A program made the position numbers and the translations under genes. Source: Flavobacterium odoriferum (lineage in GTDB: Bacteria > Bacteroidota > Bacteroidia > Flavobacteriales > Flavobacteriaceae). Taken from it: a stretch of DNA of 64,000 nt. Below, piece by piece: positions 51,925 to 60,901 of the stretch (within the stretch, counting starts at the first letter, position 1; every line of letters begins with the position of its first letter). The DNA is taken from NCBI RefSeq assembly GCF_025499515.1, contig NZ_JAMKFA010000005.1:208684-272683 (forward strand). The letters run 5' to 3'. The notes under the pieces were generated by a model. The model made no database searches. It saw only the letters and a list, made by a program, of their open reading frames with translations, and was not told where the DNA came from.

Positions 51925-52785
51925 GTGATTTATTTATTACTGAGCATTGTATTTAATGCTGTACTTTTTGTTATTATTAAACTCTTTGCCAGATTTAACA
52001 TTGATGCATTACAAGCTTTAGTAGTAAATTATTTTGTTGCTTTTCTAGTGGGATTGTTCTTTTTAGATAATAGTCTTGCGCCAAAAGAAATCATCAGTCA
52101 TGATTGGTTTAAAGGAAGTATTCTCTTGGGATTTGTTTTTATATCTACTTTTTATGCCACAACATTAACATCACAAAGAAATGGACTTTCGGTTGCTTCT
52201 GTGGCTTCAAAAATGTCTGTGATTATTCCTATCTCTTTGGGTGTTATTTTATATAACGAATCTCTCGGTTTCGTTAAGATTATCGGAATACTTTTGGCGT
52301 TAATTGCCGTTTATTTTACTTCCAAAAAAGAAACTGGAGAAGTACAAAATGCCAACAATTTACTTTTTCCCGTTTTAGTATTTCTTGGTGCTGGAACTAT
52401 CGATGCCAGTTTAAAATATTTGCAAACCTATCATGTCCCTGCCAATCAAATTGGGCTATTTTCAACAGTTACATTTTTTTGTGCTTTTAGTGTTGGTGTT
52501 TTAACAATACTTTTTTTAACTATCAGAGGAGAAATTAAATTTTCGGGAAGAAATATTTTAGGCGGAATAGCTTTGGGCTTACCCAATTACTTTTCTTTGT
52601 ATTATTTAGTAAAAATGTTAGAAGCAAAAGCCTTTCAAAGTGCAACTTTATTTACAATTCACAATATTTCTATCGTTTTAGTTTCTACTTTTGTAGGCAT
52701 TCTTTTTTTTAAAGAAAAAATTTCGCTTCGCAATGCATTCGGGATTGGATTAGCATTATTCGCCCTTTATTTAGTTACCTATTAA
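51925..52785 (+). CDS. EamA-like transporter (DMT superfamily)
   Basis: A 286-residue membrane protein with about ten hydrophobic segments arranged as two EamA-type repeats. Starts with GTG at 51925, 4 bases after the HAD gene. Likely exports or imports small metabolites; substrate unknown. Confidence 0.8.
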   Translation: MIYLLLSIVFNAVLFVIIKLFARFNIDALQALVVNYFVAFLVGLFFLDNSLAPKEIISHDWFKGSILLGFVFISTFYATTLTSQRNGLSVASVASKMSVIIPISLGVILYNESLGFVKIIGILLALIAVYFTSKKETGEVQNANNLLFPVLVFLGAGTIDASLKYLQTYHVPANQIGLFSTVTFFCAFSVGVLTILFLTIRGEIKFSGRNILGGIALGLPNYFSLYYLVKMLEAKAFQSATLFTIHNISIVLVSTFVGILFFKEKISLRNAFGIGLALFALYLVTY

Positions 52786-52786
52786 A

Positions 52787-53401
52787 ATGGATTTTTTAGA
52801 AAACGATTTATACAAAACCATAGATTTTCCTTCGGAAGAAGTTTTACTCAAAGAAAAAAATAGCAAATTCTTTGGCTACGCTATTCCTGTAACTTCCGAA
52901 GAAGATGTGAAAGAAAATTTAGAACGTTTACGAAAAGAACATTTTTCGGCGCGTCATTGGTGTTATGCGTATCAAATTGGCACAGAGAAAATTCAATACC
53001 GTGCCAATGACGACGGTGAACCAAATAATAGCGCCGGAATGCCCATTTACGGACAAATTCAGTCATTTGAAGTCACGAATGTATTAGTTGTAGTGGTTCG
53101 CTATTTTGGTGGCGTAAAACTTGGTGTGGGCGGATTAATTTCAGCATACAAAACTGCCGCTCAAATGGCTTTAGAAAATGCAACTATTGTTGAAAAAACA
53201 ATTAATAAACATTTTATTATTTCATTTGGTTATGCACACATGAATAAAGTGATGCGAATTATTAAAGAGAAAAATCTACAAATCGTTTCTCAAAAAATGG
53301 AAATGGATTGTGAAATTGAAATTTCTATCCGAAAAAAAAATGTCCAAAATTTATTGGACACTTTTGAAAGTTTGTATGAAATTAAATTAACCGAAATTTA
53401 A
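52787..53401 (+). CDS. YigZ/IMPACT family protein
   Basis: A 204-residue protein with the UPF0029 pattern: EKNSKFFGYAIPVTSEED, HWCYAYQIG, RANDDGEPNNSAGMPI and VVVRYFGGVKLGVGGLISAYK. The family is conserved and probably linked to translation or proteolysis control, but its biochemical role is unclear. Starts one base after the EamA stop, in one operon. Confidence 0.9.
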   Translation: MDFLENDLYKTIDFPSEEVLLKEKNSKFFGYAIPVTSEEDVKENLERLRKEHFSARHWCYAYQIGTEKIQYRANDDGEPNNSAGMPIYGQIQSFEVTNVLVVVVRYFGGVKLGVGGLISAYKTAAQMALENATIVEKTINKHFIISFGYAHMNKVMRIIKEKNLQIVSQKMEMDCEIEISIRKKNVQNLLDTFESLYEIKLTEI

Positions 53402-53406
53402 AAATT

Positions 53407-53808
53407 TCACAACGCATTTATCTTTTCTGAAACATAATTTGGAGGCAACATTGGACGTCCAGTTTTCATGTCTACAAACACTAACATTGAGTAACCCGTT
53501 GTTAATAACTCATTTGCTTCGTTATAAATTTCATAGTCAAATTCTATCTTCACAGAAGTCTGACTTTTAAAAATTGTTTTAACGGTTAGTAGGTCGTCAT
53601 AGCGTGCTGGTTTTTTATAATTCATAGTTAAAGTAACTACAGGCAACATTACCCCATTTTCTTCCATCCATTTGTACGAAACCCCCATGTTTCTTAGCCA
53701 TTCCACGCGTCCCATTTCAAAATATTGTGCGTAATTTCCGTGATAAACGACTCCCATTTGATCTGTTTCCGCATAACGCACACGAACTTGAAATTGATAT
53801 TCTCTCAT
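53407..53808 (-). CDS. Acyl-CoA thioesterase (YbgC-like)
   Basis: A 133-residue hotdog-fold protein: RVRYAETDQMGVVYHGNYAQYFEMGRVEWLR, with the YbgC-type catalytic Asp in ETDQMG and YHGNYAQYFE. Hydrolyses acyl-CoA; substrate not deducible. Confidence 0.9.
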   Translation of the reverse strand: MREYQFQVRVRYAETDQMGVVYHGNYAQYFEMGRVEWLRNMGVSYKWMEENGVMLPVVTLTMNYKKPARYDDLLTVKTIFKSQTSVKIEFDYEIYNEANELLTTGYSMLVFVDMKTGRPMLPPNYVSEKINAL

Positions 53809-54011
53809 ATTAAACTAATATTAAATTAATCTTAAAAAATTATTTACAAGGCTTACAATATTTTTTTTTAAAAATCAAGTACAAAAAAATTTTTTTTACA
53901 GAATTTTGTTCACATATTTGCTATCCCAAATTATCCGAACAGAATATCCGTTCTTTTCACTTTTGTAACCTATACAAAACTAAAATAAACAAGTAATAAT
54001 TAATTGAATTT

Positions 54012-55439
54012 ATGACAAAAACTGCGCAATCGGTATGGAATAACTGTCTGTCTTTCATAAAAGACAATATTCAAGATCAAGCTTACAAGACTTGGTTTGA
54101 ACCTATACAGTCAGTTGAGCTAAACGATAACGCGTTGTCTATTCAGGTACCTAGTAAATTCTTCTACGAATGGTTAGAAGAACACTATGTAAAATTATTA
54201 AAAGTAGCCCTAACTAAAGAATTAGGTCCAGGCGCAAAGTTATTGTATAAAATTAAGATGGAAAACACTTATGGCAATAAACTTCCATTTACTGAGCAAA
54301 TTCCGAGTTATAACAGAACAGCGGTAAAACCTCAAGAAGTAGATGTGCCAATTGTGAATAAAAACCCAGAACTTAAAAATCCATTTGTTATTCCTGGTAT
54401 TCGTAATTTAAAAATCGAATCGCAACTGAATGCTAATTACAGTTTTGATAATTTCCTTGAAGGAGATTCTAACCGATTAGCAAGAAGTGCTGGTATGGCT
54501 GTTGCTAATAAACCAGGCGGAACTTCATTCAACCCATTGTTGATTTTTGGTGGTGTTGGTTTAGGGAAAACGCATTTAGCTCACGCTATTGGTGTTGAAA
54601 TCAAAGATAAATATCCAGAAAAAACCGTGTTGTATATTTCGGCTGAAATTTTCACGCAACAATATATTGATTCTGTTAAGAAAAACACACGTAACGATTT
54701 TATTCATTTCTATCAATTAATTGATGTTTTGATTATTGACGACGTACAATTCTTATCAGGTAAATCAGGAACACAAGATGTATTTTTCCACATCTTCAAT
54801 CACTTACACCAAAACGGAAAACAAGTAATTCTGACTTCTGATAAAGCACCAGTGGACATGCAAGATATTGAGCAACGCTTACTATCTCGTTTCAAATGGG
54901 GACTTTCTGCAGAATTACACCAACCTGATTATGAAACTCGTATTTCAATCCTAAAAAATATTTTATTTAGAGATGGCGTTGAAATTCCTGATGAAATAAT
55001 TGAATATGTTGCTAAAAATATTAAATCAAACGTTCGTGAATTAGAAGGCGCAATCATCTCATTAATTGCACAATCTTCTTTTAACAAGCGCGAAGTTACT
55101 ATTGATTTAGCTAAACAAGTTGTTGAAAAATTTGTGAAGAATGTAAAACGTGAAATTTCTATCGATTACATTCAAAAAACAGTTTCCGATTATTTCCAAT
55201 TGGATATTGAAACATTGCAATCAAAAACAAGAAAACGTCATGTGGTTCAAGCTAGACAATTAGCTATGTTTTTTGCAAAAAAATTCACAAAAGCTTCTTT
55301 AGCAAATATTGGTTCTCAAATTGGCGACAGAGATCACGCAACGGTTTTACATGCTTGTAAAACGGTTGACAATTTAGTCGCTACTGATAAACAATTCAAA
55401 AAATTTGTTGACGATATCAACAAGAAATTATCGCTGTAA
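54012..55439 (+). CDS. dnaA: Chromosomal replication initiator protein
   Basis: A 475-residue DnaA: N-terminal domain I (AQSVWNNCLSFIKDNI), linker, AAA+ domain with Walker A FGGVGLGKTH near 176-185 and Walker B VLIIDDVQF, and C-terminal DNA-binding signature RDHATVLHACKTVDNL. Binds oriC and melts it. The 200-bp upstream region is AT-rich, but I see no cluster of TTATCCACA boxes, so oriC is probably not here. Confidence 0.96.
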   Translation: MTKTAQSVWNNCLSFIKDNIQDQAYKTWFEPIQSVELNDNALSIQVPSKFFYEWLEEHYVKLLKVALTKELGPGAKLLYKIKMENTYGNKLPFTEQIPSYNRTAVKPQEVDVPIVNKNPELKNPFVIPGIRNLKIESQLNANYSFDNFLEGDSNRLARSAGMAVANKPGGTSFNPLLIFGGVGLGKTHLAHAIGVEIKDKYPEKTVLYISAEIFTQQYIDSVKKNTRNDFIHFYQLIDVLIIDDVQFLSGKSGTQDVFFHIFNHLHQNGKQVILTSDKAPVDMQDIEQRLLSRFKWGLSAELHQPDYETRISILKNILFRDGVEIPDEIIEYVAKNIKSNVRELEGAIISLIAQSSFNKREVTIDLAKQVVEKFVKNVKREISIDYIQKTVSDYFQLDIETLQSKTRKRHVVQARQLAMFFAKKFTKASLANIGSQIGDRDHATVLHACKTVDNLVATDKQFKKFVDDINKKLSL

Positions 55440-55440
55440 A

Positions 55441-55896
55441 ATGTCGGTTAAAATCTTAATGGTTTGCTTAGGAAATATTTGCCGTTCTCCTTTGGCAGAA
55501 GGTATTTTGCGTTCTAAACTTTCGGAAGATTTTATAGTAGATTCTGCTGGAACTGGCGGTTGGCACGCAGGTCAATTACCAGATAAACGTTCCATTGCAA
55601 TTGCTAAAAGCAAAGGTTTAGATATTACAAATCAAAAAGCACGACAATTTAAAGTCTCCGATTTTACTACTTTTGACCATATTTTCGTAATGGATAATTC
55701 CAATTACAAAGATGTTTTAGCTTTAGCACCAAATGAAGAAGCAAAATCAAAAGTAAAATTAATTTTAAACGAACTTTTTCCAAATGAAAACGTTGACGTT
55801 CCAGACCCATATTACGGAGGTCAAGACGGATTTGAAAACGTTTTTGATATGTTAGACCAAGCTTGCGAGGAAATTGCAAGAAAACTTAAGAGATAA
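55441..55896 (+). CDS. Low-molecular-weight protein-tyrosine phosphatase
   Basis: A 151-residue LMW-PTP: P-loop VCLGNICRSPLAEG (Cys9, Arg15), and the catalytic acid in VPDPYYGGQDGFE. Dephosphorylates tyrosine residues, often in polysaccharide regulation. ATG 55441 is chosen, since the upstream open frame overlaps dnaA. It follows dnaA with one base between. Confidence 0.93.
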   Translation: MSVKILMVCLGNICRSPLAEGILRSKLSEDFIVDSAGTGGWHAGQLPDKRSIAIAKSKGLDITNQKARQFKVSDFTTFDHIFVMDNSNYKDVLALAPNEEAKSKVKLILNELFPNENVDVPDPYYGGQDGFENVFDMLDQACEEIARKLKR

Positions 55897-55900
55897 AACC

Positions 55901-56635
55901 ATGAAATCAACAGCTTTAGGTAAACTGTATTTAATTCCAATTACTTTATCCAATCCTGGAGAAACTACTGTGGCTCCTGAAGATGTTTTACCTCAAACCA
56001 TTAAAAGAGCAATTGATTTTATAGATACTTATATTGTTGAAAACGAAAAAACCGCTCGAAAATTCATAAAAAGCATTCACCCCGAAAAAAAACAACCCGA
56101 TTTAAAAATTTCGGTATTGAATAAACATACAGAAACAGCTGAACATTATGATTTTATCAAACCGCTTTTAAATGGTAAAAACATTGGATTAATGAGTGAA
56201 TCTGGTTGTCCAGGAATTGCTGATCCTGGCGCAGTTATTGTAAAATTAGCACATGAAAAAGGAATTCAGGTAGTGCCGTTAGTTGGACCAAGTTCTATTT
56301 TATTAGCTTTGATGGCAAGTGGAATGAACGGACAGAGTTTCGCTTTCAATGGCTATTTGCCAATCGATAAAAACGATAAAAAACAGGCTTTAAAAAGTTT
56401 TGAGCGTTTGTCACAAGAAAAAAATCAGTCGCAGTTATTTATTGAAACGCCTTATAGAAACAATAAATTAATGGAAGATTTATTACAAATTTTACAACCA
56501 AGTACCTATTTATGTGTGGCTTGCGATATTACTTTGCCAACGGAATACATAAAAACAAAAACGGTAAACGAATGGAAAAAAGAAAAGGCCGATTTACATA
56601 ATCGACCTTGTATTTTTATTATTCACAAAATGTAA
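55901..56635 (+). CDS. SAM-dependent methyltransferase (RsmI-like)
   Basis: A 244-residue tetrapyrrole-methylase-fold protein of the RsmI family: GKLYLIPITLSNPGE, the SGCPGIADPGAVIVKLAHEKG loop and PLVGPSSILLALMASGMNGQSFAFNGYLP. RsmI methylates C1402 of 16S rRNA at the ribose; this short Bacteroidota version has an atypical N-terminus, so the exact target is uncertain. ATG 55901 lies 4 bases after the phosphatase gene. Confidence 0.85.
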   Translation: MKSTALGKLYLIPITLSNPGETTVAPEDVLPQTIKRAIDFIDTYIVENEKTARKFIKSIHPEKKQPDLKISVLNKHTETAEHYDFIKPLLNGKNIGLMSESGCPGIADPGAVIVKLAHEKGIQVVPLVGPSSILLALMASGMNGQSFAFNGYLPIDKNDKKQALKSFERLSQEKNQSQLFIETPYRNNKLMEDLLQILQPSTYLCVACDITLPTEYIKTKTVNEWKKEKADLHNRPCIFIIHKM

Positions 56636-57280
56636 TTATTCTAAATTTACTTTTGCGTTTAAATTAGCTTCGATGTGAGAAATATCATATCCAGCAAATT
56701 TTCTGATGTAACTTGATAATGAAGTTCCAAAACCGTCTTTAAAACCGTTTTTACCGTTACTTCTCAAATATTTTTTTACTGAACCAGCACCACCTAAATG
56801 AGCTGCAGCTACTAAGCCCGATTCTGTAATTTCAACACCGTTGATTACTTTTCCAGAGAATTTTGCAATTTCTTTACGCAGTTCCCATTTATTGCGCGCT
56901 ATTAATGCTTCAAAAGCTTTGTCTTGCCATTCTGCATTACGCAAAAATTCTTGAAAATCATAAATACCTACTGTACGTAGTGCACTTTTACCGAATTGGT
57001 ATTTACCCATATATCCGTAAGGATTAACTAAGTGTAAAATACCTCTTGACTCTTTGTAAGCCATTTTTTGTGCAAAACCAATAAATGATTTTCCAACATG
57101 CGGAACTTTTACCGCTACTTTTTCTTCGTTTTCATATTCGTTAGCAACATGGTATTTGATTACCTCATTATCTGCTAAGTGAAAACCTTTTACTTTTTTT
57201 TCTTCTAAGCTAATAAAACCCGAAGAAACTACTAAGACTAGGAGTGTCAATCCTAAAATGTACGACCCTTTTTTTATCAT
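56636..57280 (-). CDS. Transglycosylase-like peptidoglycan hydrolase
   Basis: A 214-residue exported protein with a signal anchor (YILGLTLLVLVVSSGFISL) and a lysozyme-like domain: AYKESRGILHLVNPYGYMGKYQFGKSALRTVG, with the ES.G and GKYQFG motifs of SLT/transglycosylase domains and the catalytic Glu in KESRG. Cleaves peptidoglycan glycan strands. Ends next to the convergent RsmI-like gene. Confidence 0.82.
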   Translation of the reverse strand: MIKKGSYILGLTLLVLVVSSGFISLEEKKVKGFHLADNEVIKYHVANEYENEEKVAVKVPHVGKSFIGFAQKMAYKESRGILHLVNPYGYMGKYQFGKSALRTVGIYDFQEFLRNAEWQDKAFEALIARNKWELRKEIAKFSGKVINGVEITESGLVAAAHLGGAGSVKKYLRSNGKNGFKDGFGTSLSSYIRKFAGYDISHIEANLNAKVNLE

Positions 57281-57376
57281 GAATTGTTATTTCTCAGCGT
57301 CTGTCACCCATCTGAAATTACCGATGCAAATATACAAAAAAAATTATAATATTGATTTACAGGGTGTTAATAATTT

Positions 57377-58372
57377 CTAAAAGTAGATGAAGTGTGCTTT
57401 AACTCCGTTAAAATCATCATATTGCAAAGTTGGTGCAGGAATTTTTAGTGTGTTAAAAACAGAGAAAAAAGACTTTAAAAAGCGTGACTTTGTTTCAATT
57501 TTAGTTAAATCGACATCCAAACTAAGGTAAAATTGACGATATGGATTTTGGATTATTCCATTTTCGATTGCTTCGGCATCATTTCCGTACAACATTCCCT
57601 CTCCACTATAACCAATTGCAAGGTTTAACCACTTGGGAATAAAGCTATCTTTGGTAAATGATTGTATGTTAAACGACAACCAATACGTTTGACCGTTGTA
57701 ATCTTTTAAAATTTGTTCATTTAGAGAAGCGCCTAATGTTTCTGGACGTTGTGATGCGAATTTGGTTTGATGAAATGAAAACTTCGGTGTGATACGTTGT
57801 TCTTTCCAAAGTAATTCTTGTGAAACATAAAGAGCAGTTCCCGAAACATTTGCAATTATATCTCCTGATGATGCACCCCATTCTTGTGAAAAACCATCAA
57901 AAACCTCAACAACAGTTAAAAAGCCTAATCCTAAAGTAGAACCATAAATTAATTGTTCTTTTTGGGATGCTCCACTCCATTGTAACATTTCAGCTCCTAC
58001 CCTTCCCAAATGATAGGTAGAATATAGGTGTCCTAACTTATCCATTTGCAACCATTGCTTATTATCGTTGATGAAATGGAAATTGGTTTGTGGATAATCT
58101 TTATACCAAATTTGGTTTAAACCTACTAGTGTTGCACCTAATGCAATAGATTCACCAATATAAACGCCTGTTCTTCTTGGTTTATTGAGCGTATCAGAAG
58201 GTTTTAAGAAAGCATTGATATCTGATTGCGCCTGAGAAAAAACAGAAACAAACAGAAAAATGGACAGCAAACTAGCCCTGATTGTAGTGGAAATACTTTT
58301 ATAAAACCTTAAAGTTTTATAAAAGATTGTAACGGAAAGCAGGAATATGGAAACCAAGAAAGCCCAAGCCAT
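57377..58372 (-). CDS. DUF2279 family membrane-associated protein
   Basis: A 331-residue protein with an N-terminal hydrophobic leader (LLSIFLFVSVFSQAQS) and a conserved core MDKLGHLYSTYHLGRVGAEMLQW...GFLTVVEVFDGFSQEWGASSGDIIANVSG, the DUF2279 pattern. Probably an outer-membrane or periplasmic protein. The ATG at 58372 leaves a hydrophobic stretch before the apparent signal peptide; a later non-ATG start is possible. Confidence 0.75.
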   Translation of the reverse strand: MAWAFLVSIFLLSVTIFYKTLRFYKSISTTIRASLLSIFLFVSVFSQAQSDINAFLKPSDTLNKPRRTGVYIGESIALGATLVGLNQIWYKDYPQTNFHFINDNKQWLQMDKLGHLYSTYHLGRVGAEMLQWSGASQKEQLIYGSTLGLGFLTVVEVFDGFSQEWGASSGDIIANVSGTALYVSQELLWKEQRITPKFSFHQTKFASQRPETLGASLNEQILKDYNGQTYWLSFNIQSFTKDSFIPKWLNLAIGYSGEGMLYGNDAEAIENGIIQNPYRQFYLSLDVDLTKIETKSRFLKSFFSVFNTLKIPAPTLQYDDFNGVKAHFIYF

Positions 58373-58385
58373 TCGCTCTTAAAAA

Positions 58386-59426
58386 TTAACGATCGATTCC
58401 TAATTTAGTAACCCACTCAGCATATTTTTTGGCATTCACTTGATGTGCTTCATAGCTTGATGCAAAAGCATGATAACCTGGCTTGTCTGGATTTGCACAG
58501 AAATAAATGTAATCGTGATTAGTGGCATTTAAAACCGCATCAATAGCTGAAACATCTGGCATTGCAATTGGCCCTGGTGGTAACCCTTTGTTAATATAGG
58601 TGTTGTATGGAGACTTAATGCGTAAGTCGTTGTAAAAAACGCGTTTTATTTCTTGGTCAAAATCACCTGACTTTAATTTGATAGCATAAATAACTGTTGG
58701 ATCAGCTTGAAGAGGCATATCTTGTGTTAAACGATTTAGATAAACACCAGCGACATCTGGACGTTCGTCTACTTTTGCCGTTTCTTTATGAACAATTGAA
58801 GCTAAAGTGTATACTTGAATTGGTGTCAAATTTTTAGCTTTTGCTTTAGCTAAGCGATCTTCGTTCCAAAACTTATTATATTCTTTCGCTAATTTATTGG
58901 CAATTTTATTTGCAGGTGTATTCCAATAAAACTCGTATGTATTTGGAATAAACAAGGCTAAAATTGTTTCTTCTGTAAAGCCGTTTTCTTGTAAAAATGG
59001 TGTGTTTGTAAAAGCAATTTCTAAAGCTAAACTATCCGGTTCTAATTGCGTTGACAAACGTTGAACTAATTTTCCTAAGGTTTCTTGATTATTAAATGCA
59101 ACATTTACAGGAACATTTAATCGTAAGCTTCTTACCATATCAAAACTAGTCATATCTTTTTTGAAAAGAAATTTGCCTGCTTTTACATTCGTGCTATAAT
59201 TTCTCGAAGTTGCTACAAAATCAAATTTTTCAAAATCTTTAATGAATGGTTTAACAATTTCCGCTACCTGTTCATAAGTTGAGTTTGTAGGAATGTAAAC
59301 ATAAACCTCGTTTTGAGAAAATTGAGTATTTGGTGTAAAAGCTTTAAAATAGACATAAACACCAACAGCAGTTGCAATTACGATTCCAGCAACAGCTATG
59401 ATTGAAATTAATTTTTTTACGTTCAA
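58386..59426 (-). CDS. mltG: Endolytic murein transglycosylase
   Basis: A 346-residue MltG/YceG: one N-terminal membrane helix (LISIIAVAGIVIATAVGVYVYF), LysM-like region, and the catalytic domain with ASIVHKETAKVDERPDVAGVYLNRL and PLQADPTVIYA, then SPYNTYINKGLPPGPI. Terminates nascent glycan strands at the inner membrane. Confidence 0.93.
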   Translation of the reverse strand: MNVKKLISIIAVAGIVIATAVGVYVYFKAFTPNTQFSQNEVYVYIPTNSTYEQVAEIVKPFIKDFEKFDFVATSRNYSTNVKAGKFLFKKDMTSFDMVRSLRLNVPVNVAFNNQETLGKLVQRLSTQLEPDSLALEIAFTNTPFLQENGFTEETILALFIPNTYEFYWNTPANKIANKLAKEYNKFWNEDRLAKAKAKNLTPIQVYTLASIVHKETAKVDERPDVAGVYLNRLTQDMPLQADPTVIYAIKLKSGDFDQEIKRVFYNDLRIKSPYNTYINKGLPPGPIAMPDVSAIDAVLNATNHDYIYFCANPDKPGYHAFASSYEAHQVNAKKYAEWVTKLGIDR

Positions 59427-59442
59427 GAGGATTTTGTGTTTT

Positions 59443-59970
59443 TTAGTTATTGATTAATTGAAAAAGTATTTCGTCTTTAAAAACGTTATTTACTTTTATC
59501 CAATCTTTTTTTGTTCCAATTTTTTGAAAGCCAAATTTAGTAAAAAGTTGCAAACTAATTTCATTATCGCTTCCAATATTTGCATACAATTGATGCAATT
59601 GTAACTGATTAAATGCATAGTTTATTACCAATTGTAATGCTTCTGAACCAATTCCGGAATTTCGATTGGCCTCATTTGAAATTACAATTCCAACTCCAGC
59701 TCTATTATTTTTAGGATCAAAATCAAACAAATCAATTAAACCAATTGCATGAAAAGTATCGTATAAACAAATAGCTAAGCGTAATTGTTTGGCTTCATAT
59801 ATATCCTGATGTGCATTTTCTAAATACTGACGAATTAAAAATCGACTATATGGAGTTTGCGTATTGCTTACTTCCCAAACTGATTCGTTGTTTTCTATAG
59901 CATAGATAAACTCTAAATCTTCGGGTTCGAGTGCACGTAGGTATATGTTCGTTCCTTTTAATGTTATCAT
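59443..59970 (-). CDS. GNAT N-acetyltransferase (RimJ/RimL-like)
   Basis: A 175-residue GNAT protein opening TLKGTNIYLRALEPEDLEFIYAIENNESVWEVS, with acetyl-CoA motif ISNEANRNSGIGSEALQLVINYAF and LFTKFGFQKIGT. RimJ/L-type enzymes acetylate ribosomal proteins or other amines. In a run with dapF and mltG. Confidence 0.88.
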   Translation of the reverse strand: MITLKGTNIYLRALEPEDLEFIYAIENNESVWEVSNTQTPYSRFLIRQYLENAHQDIYEAKQLRLAICLYDTFHAIGLIDLFDFDPKNNRAGVGIVISNEANRNSGIGSEALQLVINYAFNQLQLHQLYANIGSDNEISLQLFTKFGFQKIGTKKDWIKVNNVFKDEILFQLINN

Positions 59971-59989
59971 TTCAAGTTCAATTACAAGT

Positions 59990-60784
59990 TCAAAAATCTA
60001 AATCAATCTTTCCTTCAAAAACAAAAGTAGCTGGGCCAATTAAAAAAACATTGGTATAATTTCCGTTGTTTTCTTCAAATTGAACTTTTAGTTTTCCGCC
60101 TTCTACGTTTAAATCGACTTGATTAGTTTTTGCTTTTCCGGTTTGATGCATTGCTATGGCAACTGCTGTTACGCCAGTTCCGCACGACAAAGTTTCATCT
60201 TCTACACCACGCTCATACGTGCGAACAGCAAAAATGTTATTTTCCAATTGGTGTACAAAATTGACATTACTTCCCGCTTTTCCGTACAAATCAGAATAAC
60301 GAATTTTTGCTCCTTCAGATTTTACATCTAATGTTTTTAAATCATCAACCATTTGTACATGATGTGGAGAACCCGTATTCAAAAAGGTATAATTTGATTC
60401 GCTTTTTATTATATCAACGTCTTTCATTTGAAGTGAAACAATATTTTCTTCATCGATAGTAGCAAAATGATACCCATCAACAGCTTCAAATTCTGCTTTT
60501 TCTGAAATTACATTTAATTGCTTTGCAAAGGCAACCAAACATCTTCCGCCATTTCCACACATTGAACTTTCGTTTCCATCTGAATTATAATAAACCATTT
60601 TAAAATCATAATCAGCATGATTCTCAAGTAAAATAAGTCCATCAGCGCCAATACCAAAACGTCTATCGCACAATTTTTCAATAAGTTGCGTGTTTTCTTT
60701 TGGAAAAAACTCAGCACGATTATCAATCATCACAAAATCGTTTCCAGTTCCTTGATATTTATAAAATGTAAGTTGCATTGTCAA
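59990..60784 (-). CDS. dapF: Diaminopimelate epimerase
   Basis: A 264-residue epimerase with both catalytic cysteines: SSMCGNGGRCLVAF and ETLSCGTGVTAVA. The N-terminal FYKYQGTGNDFVMIDNR is characteristic. Converts LL- to meso-diaminopimelate for lysine and peptidoglycan. The start may be ATG 60784 or the second ATG at 60778. Confidence 0.95.
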   Translation of the reverse strand: MTMQLTFYKYQGTGNDFVMIDNRAEFFPKENTQLIEKLCDRRFGIGADGLILLENHADYDFKMVYYNSDGNESSMCGNGGRCLVAFAKQLNVISEKAEFEAVDGYHFATIDEENIVSLQMKDVDIIKSESNYTFLNTGSPHHVQMVDDLKTLDVKSEGAKIRYSDLYGKAGSNVNFVHQLENNIFAVRTYERGVEDETLSCGTGVTAVAIAMHQTGKAKTNQVDLNVEGGKLKVQFEENNGNYTNVFLIGPATFVFEGKIDLDF

Positions 60785-60901
60785 ATTAGTTTATACAAAA
60801 GTACAAATATTAATAAGATGTTAAACATTGTTAATCGAGCGTTAAAGTGATTTTTTGGAATATTTTTTGTTATAATTTTGAGTGAACAAAAATTAATACA
60901 T

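Noticed and set aside
53809..54011. oriC upstream of dnaA
   Set aside because: AT-rich but without a cluster of DnaA boxes; TTATCCGAA near 53930 is only a partial match.
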